Shown here piece by piece: positions 15,842-24,747 of a stretch of DNA of 49,639 nt. Positions within the stretch are counted from its first letter, which is position 1. Each line of letters begins with the position of its first letter. Origin of the DNA: UBA8886 sp963578705. Its GTDB lineage: Archaea > Thermoplasmatota > Poseidoniia > MGIII > CG-Epi1. The translations under genes were made by a program, and so were the position numbers. The stretch is from NCBI GenBank assembly GCA_963578705.1, contig CAUZDT010000003.1, positions 1-49,639 on the forward strand, given 5' to 3'. Below the pieces are notes generated by a model. That model was not told the DNA's origin. It searched no databases and was given only the letters and a program-made list of their open reading frames with translations.

Positions 15842-16383
15842 TACCGTGGTACCATCTCCAGCCAGCGCTGGTGCAGCCGCCGGTCGCCGGTCAGCTCAGG
15901 GTGGAACGTGAGCGCCATGTGTGGGGGCTGCACAGCGCCCACGATATTTCCGTTGTGCCACGCTATCGGGGTGCAGCCATTATCAGTGGAAGTGATGGCG
16001 GGCGCCCGGATGAAGATGCCCGGGAACGGCTCGCCCGCATCCAGCTCGACCTCCCCCTCGAACGACTCCTGCTGCCGCCCATAGGCATTGCGGTCCAGCT
16101 CCATCGCCATCCGGCCGAGCGTCCCCCCCTCGCCGCGGCCGAGCAGGATGGCGCCGGCGCAGGTCCCCAGGATGGGGCGCTCCCACGCCAGCAGCGGCTC
16201 CCACAGCCCGGCGTTTTGTAGCAGGTGCCGCAGCGTGGTTGACTCGCCGCCCGGCATCACCAGCCCGTCCACTTTTACCAGTTCTGCGGGCGTCCTTACC
16301 CCCTCCACGCGAGCGCCGCACGCCGCCAGCGCCCGGCAGTGCTCGCTGACCGCTCCCTGCAGTGCCAGTACCCCGACTTTCAT
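15841..16383 (-). CDS. pdxT: Pyridoxal 5'-phosphate synthase glutaminase subunit PdxT
   Basis: Class I glutamine amidotransferase, 180 residues, producing ammonia from glutamine for PdxS in the DXP-independent vitamin B6 pathway. N-terminal VGVLALQGAVSEH, substrate motif MPGGESTT (43-50), nucleophile Cys75 in GTCAGAILL, and His161/Glu163 of FHPEL complete the triad. No pdxS lies in this window. ATG 16383 is 26 bp from TATAT (16407-16411). Confidence 0.95.
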   Translation of the reverse strand: MKVGVLALQGAVSEHCRALAACGARVEGVRTPAELVKVDGLVMPGGESTTLRHLLQNAGLWEPLLAWERPILGTCAGAILLGRGEGGTLGRMAMELDRNAYGRQQESFEGEVELDAGEPFPGIFIRAPAITSTDNGCTPIAWHNGNIVGAVQPPHMALTFHPELTGDRRLHQRWLEMVPR

Positions 16384-16406
16384 CGTCGGTGCAGCCCTGC
16401 CCCACC

Positions 16407-16411
16407 TATAT
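16407..16411 (-). promoter_or_regulatory. TATA box for pdxT
   Basis: TATAT (ATATA on minus) is centred 26 bp from ATG 16383, giving a leaderless pdxT-ferredoxin transcript. Confidence 0.55.
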
Positions 16412-16442
16412 CGCTTAGCCTGTTTTCGGGCCGGGCGAACAC

Positions 16443-16450
16443 TTTATATG
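16443..16450 (+). promoter_or_regulatory. TATA box for the 2,418-residue surface protein
   Basis: TTTATATG predicts a transcript start near 16471. That leaves a leader of about 55 nt to ATG 16527, unusual for this window, or about 8 nt to an in-frame GTG at 16479. Confidence 0.55.
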
Positions 16451-16526
16451 AACGGGGCAACGTGACAGGAACCCTTCAGTGGGTATCCTGCCCGCTGAGA
16501 CAAGGACTCAACCCAAGGTGTGTTAT

Positions 16527-19500
16527 ATGCAAGAAACCGCTACAGAGAGCTCTCTCGCCTGGACTGCAAGGCTCGTTGCTTTTGCAGTTGCCGTGATAAT
16601 GGTCACCAGCACATTCGTGATGCTGGCGCCCTATGCCGCGGCCAAGACTGGCGGCCCAGATGCCGGCAGTTACAACTTCACCGACAGTACGGAATCGGAC
16701 GGAAAGGTATCGTATAGCTGGATTGATATTACCAGTAGCGGAACCGCTGCTGGCATTACCAGTGATACCATCTCCAATTCGTTCGACCTCGGTTTTTCGG
16801 TTACCTTCTATGGTGAGGACTCCGACGAGTTCTGGATAGGCGGCGATAATGGCTGGCTTTCACTGGACAAACCCTCCCAGAGTTACGCCTGGATTGCGTA
16901 CCAGATGCCATACGGCACTATCGCGGGAACGATGCTCTCGGCCTACTGGCACGACTGGATAATCTGCAACTTCGGGGGGAACTATGGAAAGGTACCCGAC
17001 GCGGAGATTTACTACGAGGTTCAGGGTACTGCGCCCGACCGCCAGCTAGTCGTCACTTTCTACAAGTTGTCCGACTGGTACGAATGTTACTACGGCACCG
17101 ACTACACTGACACGACTACCTTCCAGATCATCGTCAAGGAGAATGGGGATGTCATCTACCAGTACGAGGATGCTGTTTTCGAACAATATTATTCCTTCGC
17201 ACCACAAAGGGATGTCACTGTCGGTATCCAGGGTGACGGTAGCACTGGCCTGACCTACGACTACGGTGTCGCGGGTGGCTCTGGTGGCTCTGATGATTCC
17301 TACAACAACATGGCTATCCTGTTCTACCCCCCTCCGCCGCCCGACAACGAGCTGCGGCTCGATAATTCCTATGTGCCTTCCCCGCTCTCGCTGGCGGAAC
17401 AGAACACCTTCACTACCGAGGTCAATAATCGGGGTGCCAATACCCAGACCAACGTGGACATCAACGCCAAGGTATTCTCGACCAAGGTCAACACGGTACT
17501 TGATGCAACCTTCGACGATGATGAAGATGGCTTCGTCTCCAGCTCTTCTCTGGGCCCCGACCTCTGGACCCGGGATGTCCAGGACAGTCAGGGTTCGCAT
17601 GCAAGCAATTACAACTATGGTGATGACCACTTCAACAACGGCGATACCAGCGACCGCTCCATGTCATCCGGCCGTAAGGAAGGTTCAATAGGCGGTATGT
17701 TCGACGACAGTGCCCGCGTCCATCACGATGGGACAAACCTCTATGTTGCTGACAGGCTGCATGGGCAGGTATGGAAGTTTGACAGTGACAACGTTGCGAC
17801 AGTCCTTCTTACCGGCCTTGTCAACCCGCTGGACGTAACCGCCGACGAGGACGGTAACGTCTACGTGCTGGGCCGCTGCTCTGGCACTAGCTACCTCTGG
17901 TGCACCAATACCTGGGTCAAGAAGTTCGGCAGTGACGGGACCCTTCTCGCCAGCGGCGGTTCCGATATTAAGTACGGGATGGCGCTTACCTACTACGACG
18001 GTCAGGTATTCGCGCTACAGGTCTACTACACGGCCGCGACTACCAAGGTAGTCATACTGGACGCGTCTGACCTCACGACCGATGGCTCTTTCACGTACGG
18101 TAACGGCAAGTCGCGTTACTACTACTGGGAAGATTTGGATGTGGATGACGACACCGGTGACATCTGGATGATATGGCGCCATTACTCCCAGTCAACGCTG
18201 CGGAAGTATACACGCGGTACCGATGGTTCCTACAGCGCCACCACATACACTGATTGCCAGTTCCCCGGTCCGGGGTATCTGTACTACTCGAGCAGTATCG
18301 ACGTCTTCGACGGCGCCGTCTACACCTCGGGATACTACTACTCCAGCTTCTATGGTGGACTGAAGAAGATATCGACCACCAGCTGCACTTGGACAACCGT
18401 GATGTCGCAGTATGGCGGCGGCTGGAACACCTATGTGGGTTCGATTGCTATGACCTCTACCCACGTGTACGTCAGCAGTTTGTACACCTACCGTGAGTAC
18501 TACATCTACAACGCGAACGACAAGATTGGCTACTACGACCTTTCGGACGGTGAGCTTGTCGCGACGTTTGGCCCGAGCGATGCGATGCTGAGCCACCTCA
18601 TCAGCCCCTCGTTTGACACCTCGACGGCGGTCGGCGTGACCCTCAAGTTCAAGGTTTCCTATTGGTTCTTCTACCGGTACGAGGGTGCCATTTTTGAAGC
18701 TTCAACCGACGGTGGTACCACCTGGACCTACGTCGAGGAGGACAAGTTCATCAAGGGCGGTTATGTCACCGGCATCAACGGCAATATATATGACTACATG
18801 AACACGCCTACCGACATCGTCGCCAAGCAGGCCTGGACCTACTACCGGACCGGCGGCGGCTACGACCCCAGCTGCCGGCAGGCGTGCGGCTGGCAGGACG
18901 TAGAGGTTGACCTGAAGGAGTACGCCGGCTACCCGGACGTCAAGGTACGCTGGACGGTGGGCTACAACCAGTACTGGTACAGCTACGCGTGGCTGTACTA
19001 CAACAGCTACTTCCGCCTCGACGATGTGCAGGTCGACCTGATTGATATCGACGAGACCTTCGTCGACGAGACCAAGATAGTTGACTCGATAAGCTACAAG
19101 GAGGTAGTCCCGGTCAGCTTCACGCCGTTCCAGCCCTCTGATAACGGCCTCGGGGCCGGTGACACGGTGGGCGTCTCGATTACCATCATCAACGACTTCG
19201 GTGATGAGGACCTCTCCAACAACCGCTATGTTACCTTCCGCGAGGTCAAGTTCGTCGTCTTCAAGGATAACTTCAACGACTGCGACGCCAGTGACTGGCT
19301 ATTCGGGGTCGATTACTCCGGCGGCTCTGAATGGAGCGCGGCTTCGGTTGACTCCAAATCCCCAGCCTGCTCGCTTGACAGCGGTCGCAAGATGGACCAG
19401 GTCTATCCCGGCGACCCATGGGCCTCCACCGGCAATATCAACCTGAACCTGCCGGTCGAAGCTGAGTTGACCTTCGAGCACTCCTACTACTTCTACTACA

Positions 19501-22500
19501 CGTACGATGGCTTGGTAGTCGAAATCTCGGAAGACGCTGGTGACAGCTGGAGCCCGATTGCACCGGTTGACGGCTATGGCAACGCGATTTACAATTACGC
19601 CTACTACCAGAATCCACTGCGTGGCCAGCAAGGGTTCACCTACTACGGCAGCGCAGGCAGCAGCTTCAGCTACTCCCCCTCACCCGCACCGTGGGAGAAG
19701 GAGACCTTCGACCTGACCCCCTACGTGGGACAGGATGATGTCCGCCTCCGCTGGCACCTCGGCTGGTCCTCCGTCTCCTTCGGCTATCCGACCTACGGCT
19801 ATTCCAACGCGTTCTACCGACTGGACGACATCTACATCACCGGCCTGGTCTTCAACGACAACGTCGCGGTGTCCGCTATTGACATAGTCGACCCCATCCC
19901 GGTTGACAGCACGCCGACTATGGCAACCACTGCGCTCAACGCGGGCATCAACTCCCAGATTTCCGGCAAGACCAAGGTCAAGATGACTATCGGTACTGAA
20001 GCTGTTACCAACGTATTTGCCGAGGACCACGAAAGCTACACCTCCACGAGCAACCCCTGGAGCGCGAGCTACGGTCAGGAGTCCGGCTCACCCTACGGCT
20101 CGAACTACCCCTGGGGCGATAACCCCGGTTTCGTCTTCCCCGCTAGTGACGCCAGTTCCGGCAACAATGCCTGGGGCCCTGACCCGGCCAGTGGCGAGTT
20201 CGAGATGTACTACGGCGGCGGCGAGGGTATGCTGGTCAGCGATTCGTATGACCTTACCTCGGCGCCCAGCGACGCTATGATGGTCATGACCCACCGCTAC
20301 AACTGGGACCTCTATAGTGGCTACCCGACCTACAACGGTGGCCTAGTGGAGATATCCACCGACGACGGTGATAGCTGGAATACCATCGCTCCCGTAGGCG
20401 GTTATCCGGGCACCATGTACAACTACGCCGGCTACGGCAACCCGCTCTACGGCAAGGCCGGCTTCGTCGGCTGTTCTTCCTGTCCCGGCGATGGGGCTGC
20501 CGAAGCTGACGAAGACGAGTGGATAGATTCCACCTTCGACATGGCCGACTACCTCGAAGATACGGTCAAGTTCCGCTTCCACTTTGGTATCTACCATTAC
20601 AAGTGGCCCGGCGAGGGCGAGCACTGGTATATTGACGACCTGAACATAGTTGGTACTGACTTGGCTGACATAGTCTACCAGGACATCATCGAGGTATCAG
20701 GCGCAGGGACCGGCGGGGCCTTTGCCAGCGGCGAGTCCAAGGACATGGAGTGGACCTACCACTTCATCACTCCCGGCCAGTACAAGCTGCGGGTCGAGAT
20801 CTGGATTGACGGCTACGTAGATGAAAACGGCGACTCCGCCACGGACGAGTTCCCCTCTGACAACATGCGTGAGACCTCGCGCGAGACCATGTTCACCGTA
20901 GCATACACTGGTGCTGAGGCCGCAAAAGAGTGTAACGACTGCCTCTACAATGGCATCGGCGACCTCTATGAGGACGGTTGGTCAACCGCCCTCGTGCAAG
21001 GCAAGGCCGAGTGGACCACTCAGGCCTCCACGGTCAAGGCTGGCAACTATGCCTGGTGGGGCGGCGACGACATCTATGGCACTGCCTACGAAGGCGATGA
21101 TACCTGGCTCAGGTCACCCTCCCTTGACTTGGAGCAGGCGGTTTCGGCCAAGATGGTCTTCCAGCACCAGTATGCCTACTACGCGTACGTTAGTACCTAC
21201 AGCTCCACCTTCTATGATGGTGGCAACGTTGCCACCTCAACCACTGGCTCTGGCAGTGGGTCTTGGAGCCCAATCAGTATGTCCTCGGGCGACCTGTATG
21301 GCGGCGTAGTCTGGGACTACCCCTACTACGGCAATCCAGTCCGTGGACAGATGTCGTTCGTATCCTCCTCCCCCGGCTGGGTCGAATCGCAGGCGCGGCT
21401 GGACGCGTACACCGGTACCGGCATGGACGACGTCACAGTTGGCTTCCACATGGGTGGCACCTTCGTCAACTGGGATCCGACTTGGTTTGTTGACGAAGTC
21501 GGCATCTATGCGCTCGGCTTCGACGTCAAGCAGACCTCCTCCAACATGCCCTGGAAGCTGGAGCTGGGCGAGAGTACGACCATCACTACCAGCTTCAAGA
21601 ACGTGGGGCTGGGCGACCTGGGCCCTGATGGCTCGGTCACCGGCACTGATGTCTACGCCTACGTTACCGACATGGATGGCAATACCGTCTGGAGCGATGC
21701 CGCCTACTCCATCTCCAATCTGGCGATGGCGGCAGAGACGGGCGTCTTCAGCATAACCTTCCCGGGCCTTAGCACTGCCGGCATGTATACTGTCGGCGTC
21801 AAGCTGACAGAGCCCGGCACCAGCAACACGCTGAAGGACCTGTTCAAGTCCAACAACGGTGCCAGCCACATGCTGCTGGTGGGAACCGAGCAGGACCTCG
21901 GCACCCCGATGCTGACCGGTGGCGAGAACTGGGCTGCCGCGACCGACGAACCCGCTGCTGTAAGCGACGGCGCTCTGAGTGTGAGTTGGGATGAGACCGA
22001 TGTAATCACCCAGGATACTGCGGTATCCATCCTTGGACAGGCCAACGGCTTCAGCCCCGGCTACGTCGAGGTGGTGCTGGGTACTACCATCACCTGGAGC
22101 AACAATGACGCCATCTCCCACACAGTCACTGACGTGGACGGCGACTTCGACTCGGGCACCATCACAACTGGCGGTAGCTTCTCGCTGACCTTCAACGAGG
22201 TCGGGACGTTCAGCTACTACTGCAGCTTGCACCAGCAAATGACGGGGCAGGTTGTGGTTGTCGCGGCGGCGGTCGCGACCGAGCAGGCGCGCACCAACTA
22301 CATGCCAGTCTGGAGTGACGATAGCTATCTGGTCTTCTGGGCTAACTACGACATGAGCGCCGGCAACGAGATTACTGTCTCGGCGCAGCGCCAGGGCTTC
22401 AGTTTTGAGAGCAGTGAGACCATAACGCTGTGGGGTCCCAACGGCTTCAATATCTACGACGGCCGTGAGCACGAAAAGGTGGGCAACTCGCTGACCGGCA

Positions 22501-23783
22501 ATTCGGATGGCGAGTATGTGCCCTACTACATCCACCTCGACAGTAAGAAGGTGAGTCTGAACTACAACCCGGTTGCGGGCAACCCGTATTCCTTCGTCTT
22601 CCAGGCTAAGGGACCGCTGGGCAGCGCCTCGATTGGCGGTATCAAGGTGGTCCGGACGCTCGACACTGGTTTCTTCGTTGAGAAGAGTGACCAGGCCAAG
22701 CGTACCTACACCATCTACCCCTCACTGGGCGTTGAGTTCACCTATTACGCCAAGAACATCGGGACGCTGGACAACGTGCTGCAGATAACCCCCAACCTGG
22801 ACACGGGCGACATTGGTTACAGCGCTGACGACTGGTCCATCTACCGCACAGTGACTGACGAAGCTGGTGCACCGGTGGCGACCACTAACGACGGCGAGAC
22901 TACCAACATCCCGATTCCGGCCAACGGGCAGGTGACCATCACCATCGCCATCTGGGCGCCTGAGTTCGACTGGACGGCCAACGAGCCGCGGGGCGGTCGC
23001 AGCCTGACCTTCAAGATGAACGTGTATGACGCCGGTTCCGACTGTGCTGCCGGTTCGCAGTGCAACACTTGGAACATGCCTTACTCGGCGTTCCTGGACA
23101 TCCCCAAGCCGGAGTTCGCACTGACAGACATCTCGGTAGATCGGATTGCGGTATTGGAGGGTGATAACGACGGCGTCACCGTCCGGGTTATGGCCGAGAA
23201 CCACGGTAACTATGCCCCCAACGCGTTCATCGCGTTCTACGTCCTTAACCAGGGCGAGGGGAGTATACCCTATGAGTTCCCGGACGGCATCAAGCGGGTG
23301 ACGCGCATCGGTGCGACTGAAATCCCGCGTATGGCACCCAAGGCCGTGCTCGAGAAACAGAAGGAGGTAGACTCCTCGGTCCGTACCTACTACGAGGCAG
23401 AGATAACCTGGATTGACCCATTCATCCCCGAAGCGGGAGCCAGCAAGGGTTCAGGCGGCGAATATTGGGACGTAACCGTGTTCGCCATCATTAACCCGGT
23501 GGTAATGGAGACTCAGGACATCGAGGCCTACCCCGACTACACCGACAAGGCCGCTTGCGAAGACGCAGGCTACTTCTGGCACCTCAAGGAGAGCCGCTGC
23601 GGCAAGCACAAGCACGAGGAAGCAGGTGACCTGCAGGACGACAACGTCATTAGCGGCACCGTATCGATCGTGCGTGCCTCCGACACCACCCCCTCTTTCG
23701 CACTTGGTCTGCTCGGGCTGAGCTTGGCGGCGCTACTGGCGTCGCTCGGTGTAGCCCTGCGCCGTCGCGAAGAAGACGCATAA
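16527..23783 (+). CDS. Giant secreted multidomain surface protein with cupredoxin domain and C-terminal sorting signal
   Basis: 2,418 residues; no single known function. Order: signal/anchor helix (about 8-38); a beta domain with WIGGDNGWLSL and FQIIVKENGDVIYQY, the nidogen-like exported-protein type (about 50-250); CARDB-like beta domain; NHL/YVTN-like beta-propeller (about 395-685); four MAM/immune-inhibitor-like modules (about 690-840, 915-1108, 1165-1376, 1475-1665) with EISTDDGDSW- and FRLDDVQV-like strands; a cupredoxin domain (about 1838-1915) with copper ligands His1865, Cys1899, His1902, Met1905; more beta domains; and a C-terminal PSF, hydrophobic helix, RRREEDA tail resembling PGF-CTERM. 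Tyr, Gly and Ser are very frequent, and GC is low at the 5' end (about 48 percent in rows 16681 and 17101, hand count). Likely a glycosylated, lipid-anchored cell-surface or adhesion protein. An in-frame GTG at 16479 is an alternative start. Confidence 0.85.
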   Translation: MQETATESSLAWTARLVAFAVAVIMVTSTFVMLAPYAAAKTGGPDAGSYNFTDSTESDGKVSYSWIDITSSGTAAGITSDTISNSFDLGFSVTFYGEDSDEFWIGGDNGWLSLDKPSQSYAWIAYQMPYGTIAGTMLSAYWHDWIICNFGGNYGKVPDAEIYYEVQGTAPDRQLVVTFYKLSDWYECYYGTDYTDTTTFQIIVKENGDVIYQYEDAVFEQYYSFAPQRDVTVGIQGDGSTGLTYDYGVAGGSGGSDDSYNNMAILFYPPPPPDNELRLDNSYVPSPLSLAEQNTFTTEVNNRGANTQTNVDINAKVFSTKVNTVLDATFDDDEDGFVSSSSLGPDLWTRDVQDSQGSHASNYNYGDDHFNNGDTSDRSMSSGRKEGSIGGMFDDSARVHHDGTNLYVADRLHGQVWKFDSDNVATVLLTGLVNPLDVTADEDGNVYVLGRCSGTSYLWCTNTWVKKFGSDGTLLASGGSDIKYGMALTYYDGQVFALQVYYTAATTKVVILDASDLTTDGSFTYGNGKSRYYYWEDLDVDDDTGDIWMIWRHYSQSTLRKYTRGTDGSYSATTYTDCQFPGPGYLYYSSSIDVFDGAVYTSGYYYSSFYGGLKKISTTSCTWTTVMSQYGGGWNTYVGSIAMTSTHVYVSSLYTYREYYIYNANDKIGYYDLSDGELVATFGPSDAMLSHLISPSFDTSTAVGVTLKFKVSYWFFYRYEGAIFEASTDGGTTWTYVEEDKFIKGGYVTGINGNIYDYMNTPTDIVAKQAWTYYRTGGGYDPSCRQACGWQDVEVDLKEYAGYPDVKVRWTVGYNQYWYSYAWLYYNSYFRLDDVQVDLIDIDETFVDETKIVDSISYKEVVPVSFTPFQPSDNGLGAGDTVGVSITIINDFGDEDLSNNRYVTFREVKFVVFKDNFNDCDASDWLFGVDYSGGSEWSAASVDSKSPACSLDSGRKMDQVYPGDPWASTGNINLNLPVEAELTFEHSYYFYYTYDGLVVEISEDAGDSWSPIAPVDGYGNAIYNYAYYQNPLRGQQGFTYYGSAGSSFSYSPSPAPWEKETFDLTPYVGQDDVRLRWHLGWSSVSFGYPTYGYSNAFYRLDDIYITGLVFNDNVAVSAIDIVDPIPVDSTPTMATTALNAGINSQISGKTKVKMTIGTEAVTNVFAEDHESYTSTSNPWSASYGQESGSPYGSNYPWGDNPGFVFPASDASSGNNAWGPDPASGEFEMYYGGGEGMLVSDSYDLTSAPSDAMMVMTHRYNWDLYSGYPTYNGGLVEISTDDGDSWNTIAPVGGYPGTMYNYAGYGNPLYGKAGFVGCSSCPGDGAAEADEDEWIDSTFDMADYLEDTVKFRFHFGIYHYKWPGEGEHWYIDDLNIVGTDLADIVYQDIIEVSGAGTGGAFASGESKDMEWTYHFITPGQYKLRVEIWIDGYVDENGDSATDEFPSDNMRETSRETMFTVAYTGAEAAKECNDCLYNGIGDLYEDGWSTALVQGKAEWTTQASTVKAGNYAWWGGDDIYGTAYEGDDTWLRSPSLDLEQAVSAKMVFQHQYAYYAYVSTYSSTFYDGGNVATSTTGSGSGSWSPISMSSGDLYGGVVWDYPYYGNPVRGQMSFVSSSPGWVESQARLDAYTGTGMDDVTVGFHMGGTFVNWDPTWFVDEVGIYALGFDVKQTSSNMPWKLELGESTTITTSFKNVGLGDLGPDGSVTGTDVYAYVTDMDGNTVWSDAAYSISNLAMAAETGVFSITFPGLSTAGMYTVGVKLTEPGTSNTLKDLFKSNNGASHMLLVGTEQDLGTPMLTGGENWAAATDEPAAVSDGALSVSWDETDVITQDTAVSILGQANGFSPGYVEVVLGTTITWSNNDAISHTVTDVDGDFDSGTITTGGSFSLTFNEVGTFSYYCSLHQQMTGQVVVVAAAVATEQARTNYMPVWSDDSYLVFWANYDMSAGNEITVSAQRQGFSFESSETITLWGPNGFNIYDGREHEKVGNSLTGNSDGEYVPYYIHLDSKKVSLNYNPVAGNPYSFVFQAKGPLGSASIGGIKVVRTLDTGFFVEKSDQAKRTYTIYPSLGVEFTYYAKNIGTLDNVLQITPNLDTGDIGYSADDWSIYRTVTDEAGAPVATTNDGETTNIPIPANGQVTITIAIWAPEFDWTANEPRGGRSLTFKMNVYDAGSDCAAGSQCNTWNMPYSAFLDIPKPEFALTDISVDRIAVLEGDNDGVTVRVMAENHGNYAPNAFIAFYVLNQGEGSIPYEFPDGIKRVTRIGATEIPRMAPKAVLEKQKEVDSSVRTYYEAEITWIDPFIPEAGASKGSGGEYWDVTVFAIINPVVMETQDIEAYPDYTDKAACEDAGYFWHLKESRCGKHKHEEAGDLQDDNVISGTVSIVRASDTTPSFALGLLGLSLAALLASLGVALRRREEDA

Positions 23784-23787
23784 ACAG

Positions 23788-23824
23788 GCGCTCCGAGCGC
23801 TACGGGGGGCCTCCCGGAGGCCCC
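23788..23824. terminator. Two tandem hairpins after the giant gene
   Basis: GCGCT-CCG-AGCGC (23788-23800) and GGGGCCTC-CCG-GAGGCCCC (23806-23824) are consecutive perfect stems, both with a CCG triloop, starting 5 nt after the stop codon. Position suggests transcription termination or mRNA 3'-end protection; no T-tract follows. Confidence 0.6.
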
Positions 23825-23844
23825 AACCCATGCCCTAGCGTGAG

Positions 23845-23852
23845 CCTTAACC
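23845..23852 (+). promoter_or_regulatory. Weak TATA-like element for the rhomboid gene
   Basis: CCTTAACC is centred about 26 bp before ATG 23875. Confidence 0.4.
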
Positions 23853-23874
23853 GGCGGTGTGCTCGCCCCTGACG

Positions 23875-24747
23875 ATGAGCGTGCTCTCCCTGCTGCTGTT
23901 GTTGCTGGCAGCGGCGGTGCTGGTTGGCGGACTGCGCGCCTGGATGTACGCGGCGCAGGCGCTGGTGCTGGCCAACTTCGCACTCTTCGCGGCGTGGTGG
24001 CTGGCGGGTGCGCCGGTGGCAACCTGGCTCGAGCTGGGGTTCCGCCCCGGCTACCTGGCGCAGCCGGGGTTGGCGTGGGCGACGCTGCTTACCGCGCTGT
24101 TCCTGCACGCGGGGCCGCTGCACCTGCTGATGAACATGCTGGTGCTACTGCTGCTCGGCGCGCCGTTCGAGGAGCGTATCGGCACGCGGCGGCTACTCAT
24201 CGTCTTCTTCGCGGGCGGCCTGCTTGCGTCGCTCGTAAGCGGCCTGCTTGCGCTCTGGCAGGGCGAGGGCGGCATCCACATCGGTGCTTCTGGGGCGGTA
24301 TTCGCAGTCATGGGCGCCTTCGCGCTGCTCTATCCACGCGACGAAATCCCGATGTTGCTGGGGCCGCTGTTCCTGCCGCGGGTGCCGGTGATACTAGCGG
24401 CGCTGGTCTTCATGGGCGGCGAGACTGCCTATGTGGCGGCCGGCATCAGCGACGGCGTCGGCCATACGGCGCACGCCGCCGGCTTCATCGCCGGAGTATT
24501 CATGGCGCCGCTATTGCGGCCACAACCGCACACCGTCGCGGCGATGCCGGGGCTGGAGCATTTGCTGGCGCTGGAGGGCGCTGACGATGAGTTACGGCAC
24601 GCGATGGAAGCCGATGAACCGGAGCTGCGCGCGGCATGGCTGGAACGCTTCTGCGAGCGTGCGCGTTGCCCGGAGTGTGGAGCTGCCGTGAGCGCTACGG
24701 AGGACTGCGCGACCTGCCGTCCAGTCCTCTCTCAGGGATTGACGTAG
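23875..24747 (+). CDS. Rhomboid-family intramembrane serine protease with C-terminal zinc ribbon
   Basis: 290 residues, six or seven membrane helices. HAGPLHLLMNM gives the structural His and Asn87, catalytic Ser139 is in GASGAVFAVMGA, and catalytic His200 in GHTAHAAGF. After the membrane domain comes an acidic helical linker (LALEGADDELRHAMEADEPE) and a short CPEC...CATC zinc ribbon, presumably cytosolic, which could recognise a partner. Role: cutting a transmembrane substrate inside the bilayer; the substrate is unknown, though the upstream gene encodes a surface protein with a C-terminal helix. ATG 23875 preferred over GTG 23857 because of promoter spacing. Confidence 0.9.
   Translation: MSVLSLLLLLLAAAVLVGGLRAWMYAAQALVLANFALFAAWWLAGAPVATWLELGFRPGYLAQPGLAWATLLTALFLHAGPLHLLMNMLVLLLLGAPFEERIGTRRLLIVFFAGGLLASLVSGLLALWQGEGGIHIGASGAVFAVMGAFALLYPRDEIPMLLGPLFLPRVPVILAALVFMGGETAYVAAGISDGVGHTAHAAGFIAGVFMAPLLRPQPHTVAAMPGLEHLLALEGADDELRHAMEADEPELRAAWLERFCERARCPECGAAVSATEDCATCRPVLSQGLT

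Noticed and set aside
15841..15850. Programmed -1 frameshift joining PdxT to the ferredoxin
   Set aside because: No slippery heptamer is visible at CCACGGTAACC and PdxT already has its normal C-terminus; kept only as an alternative in the ferredoxin finding.
21237..22535. A 432-codon minus-strand frame within the first giant protein gene
   Set aside because: Overlies the cupredoxin domain of the plus-strand gene; no start context and no family resemblance.
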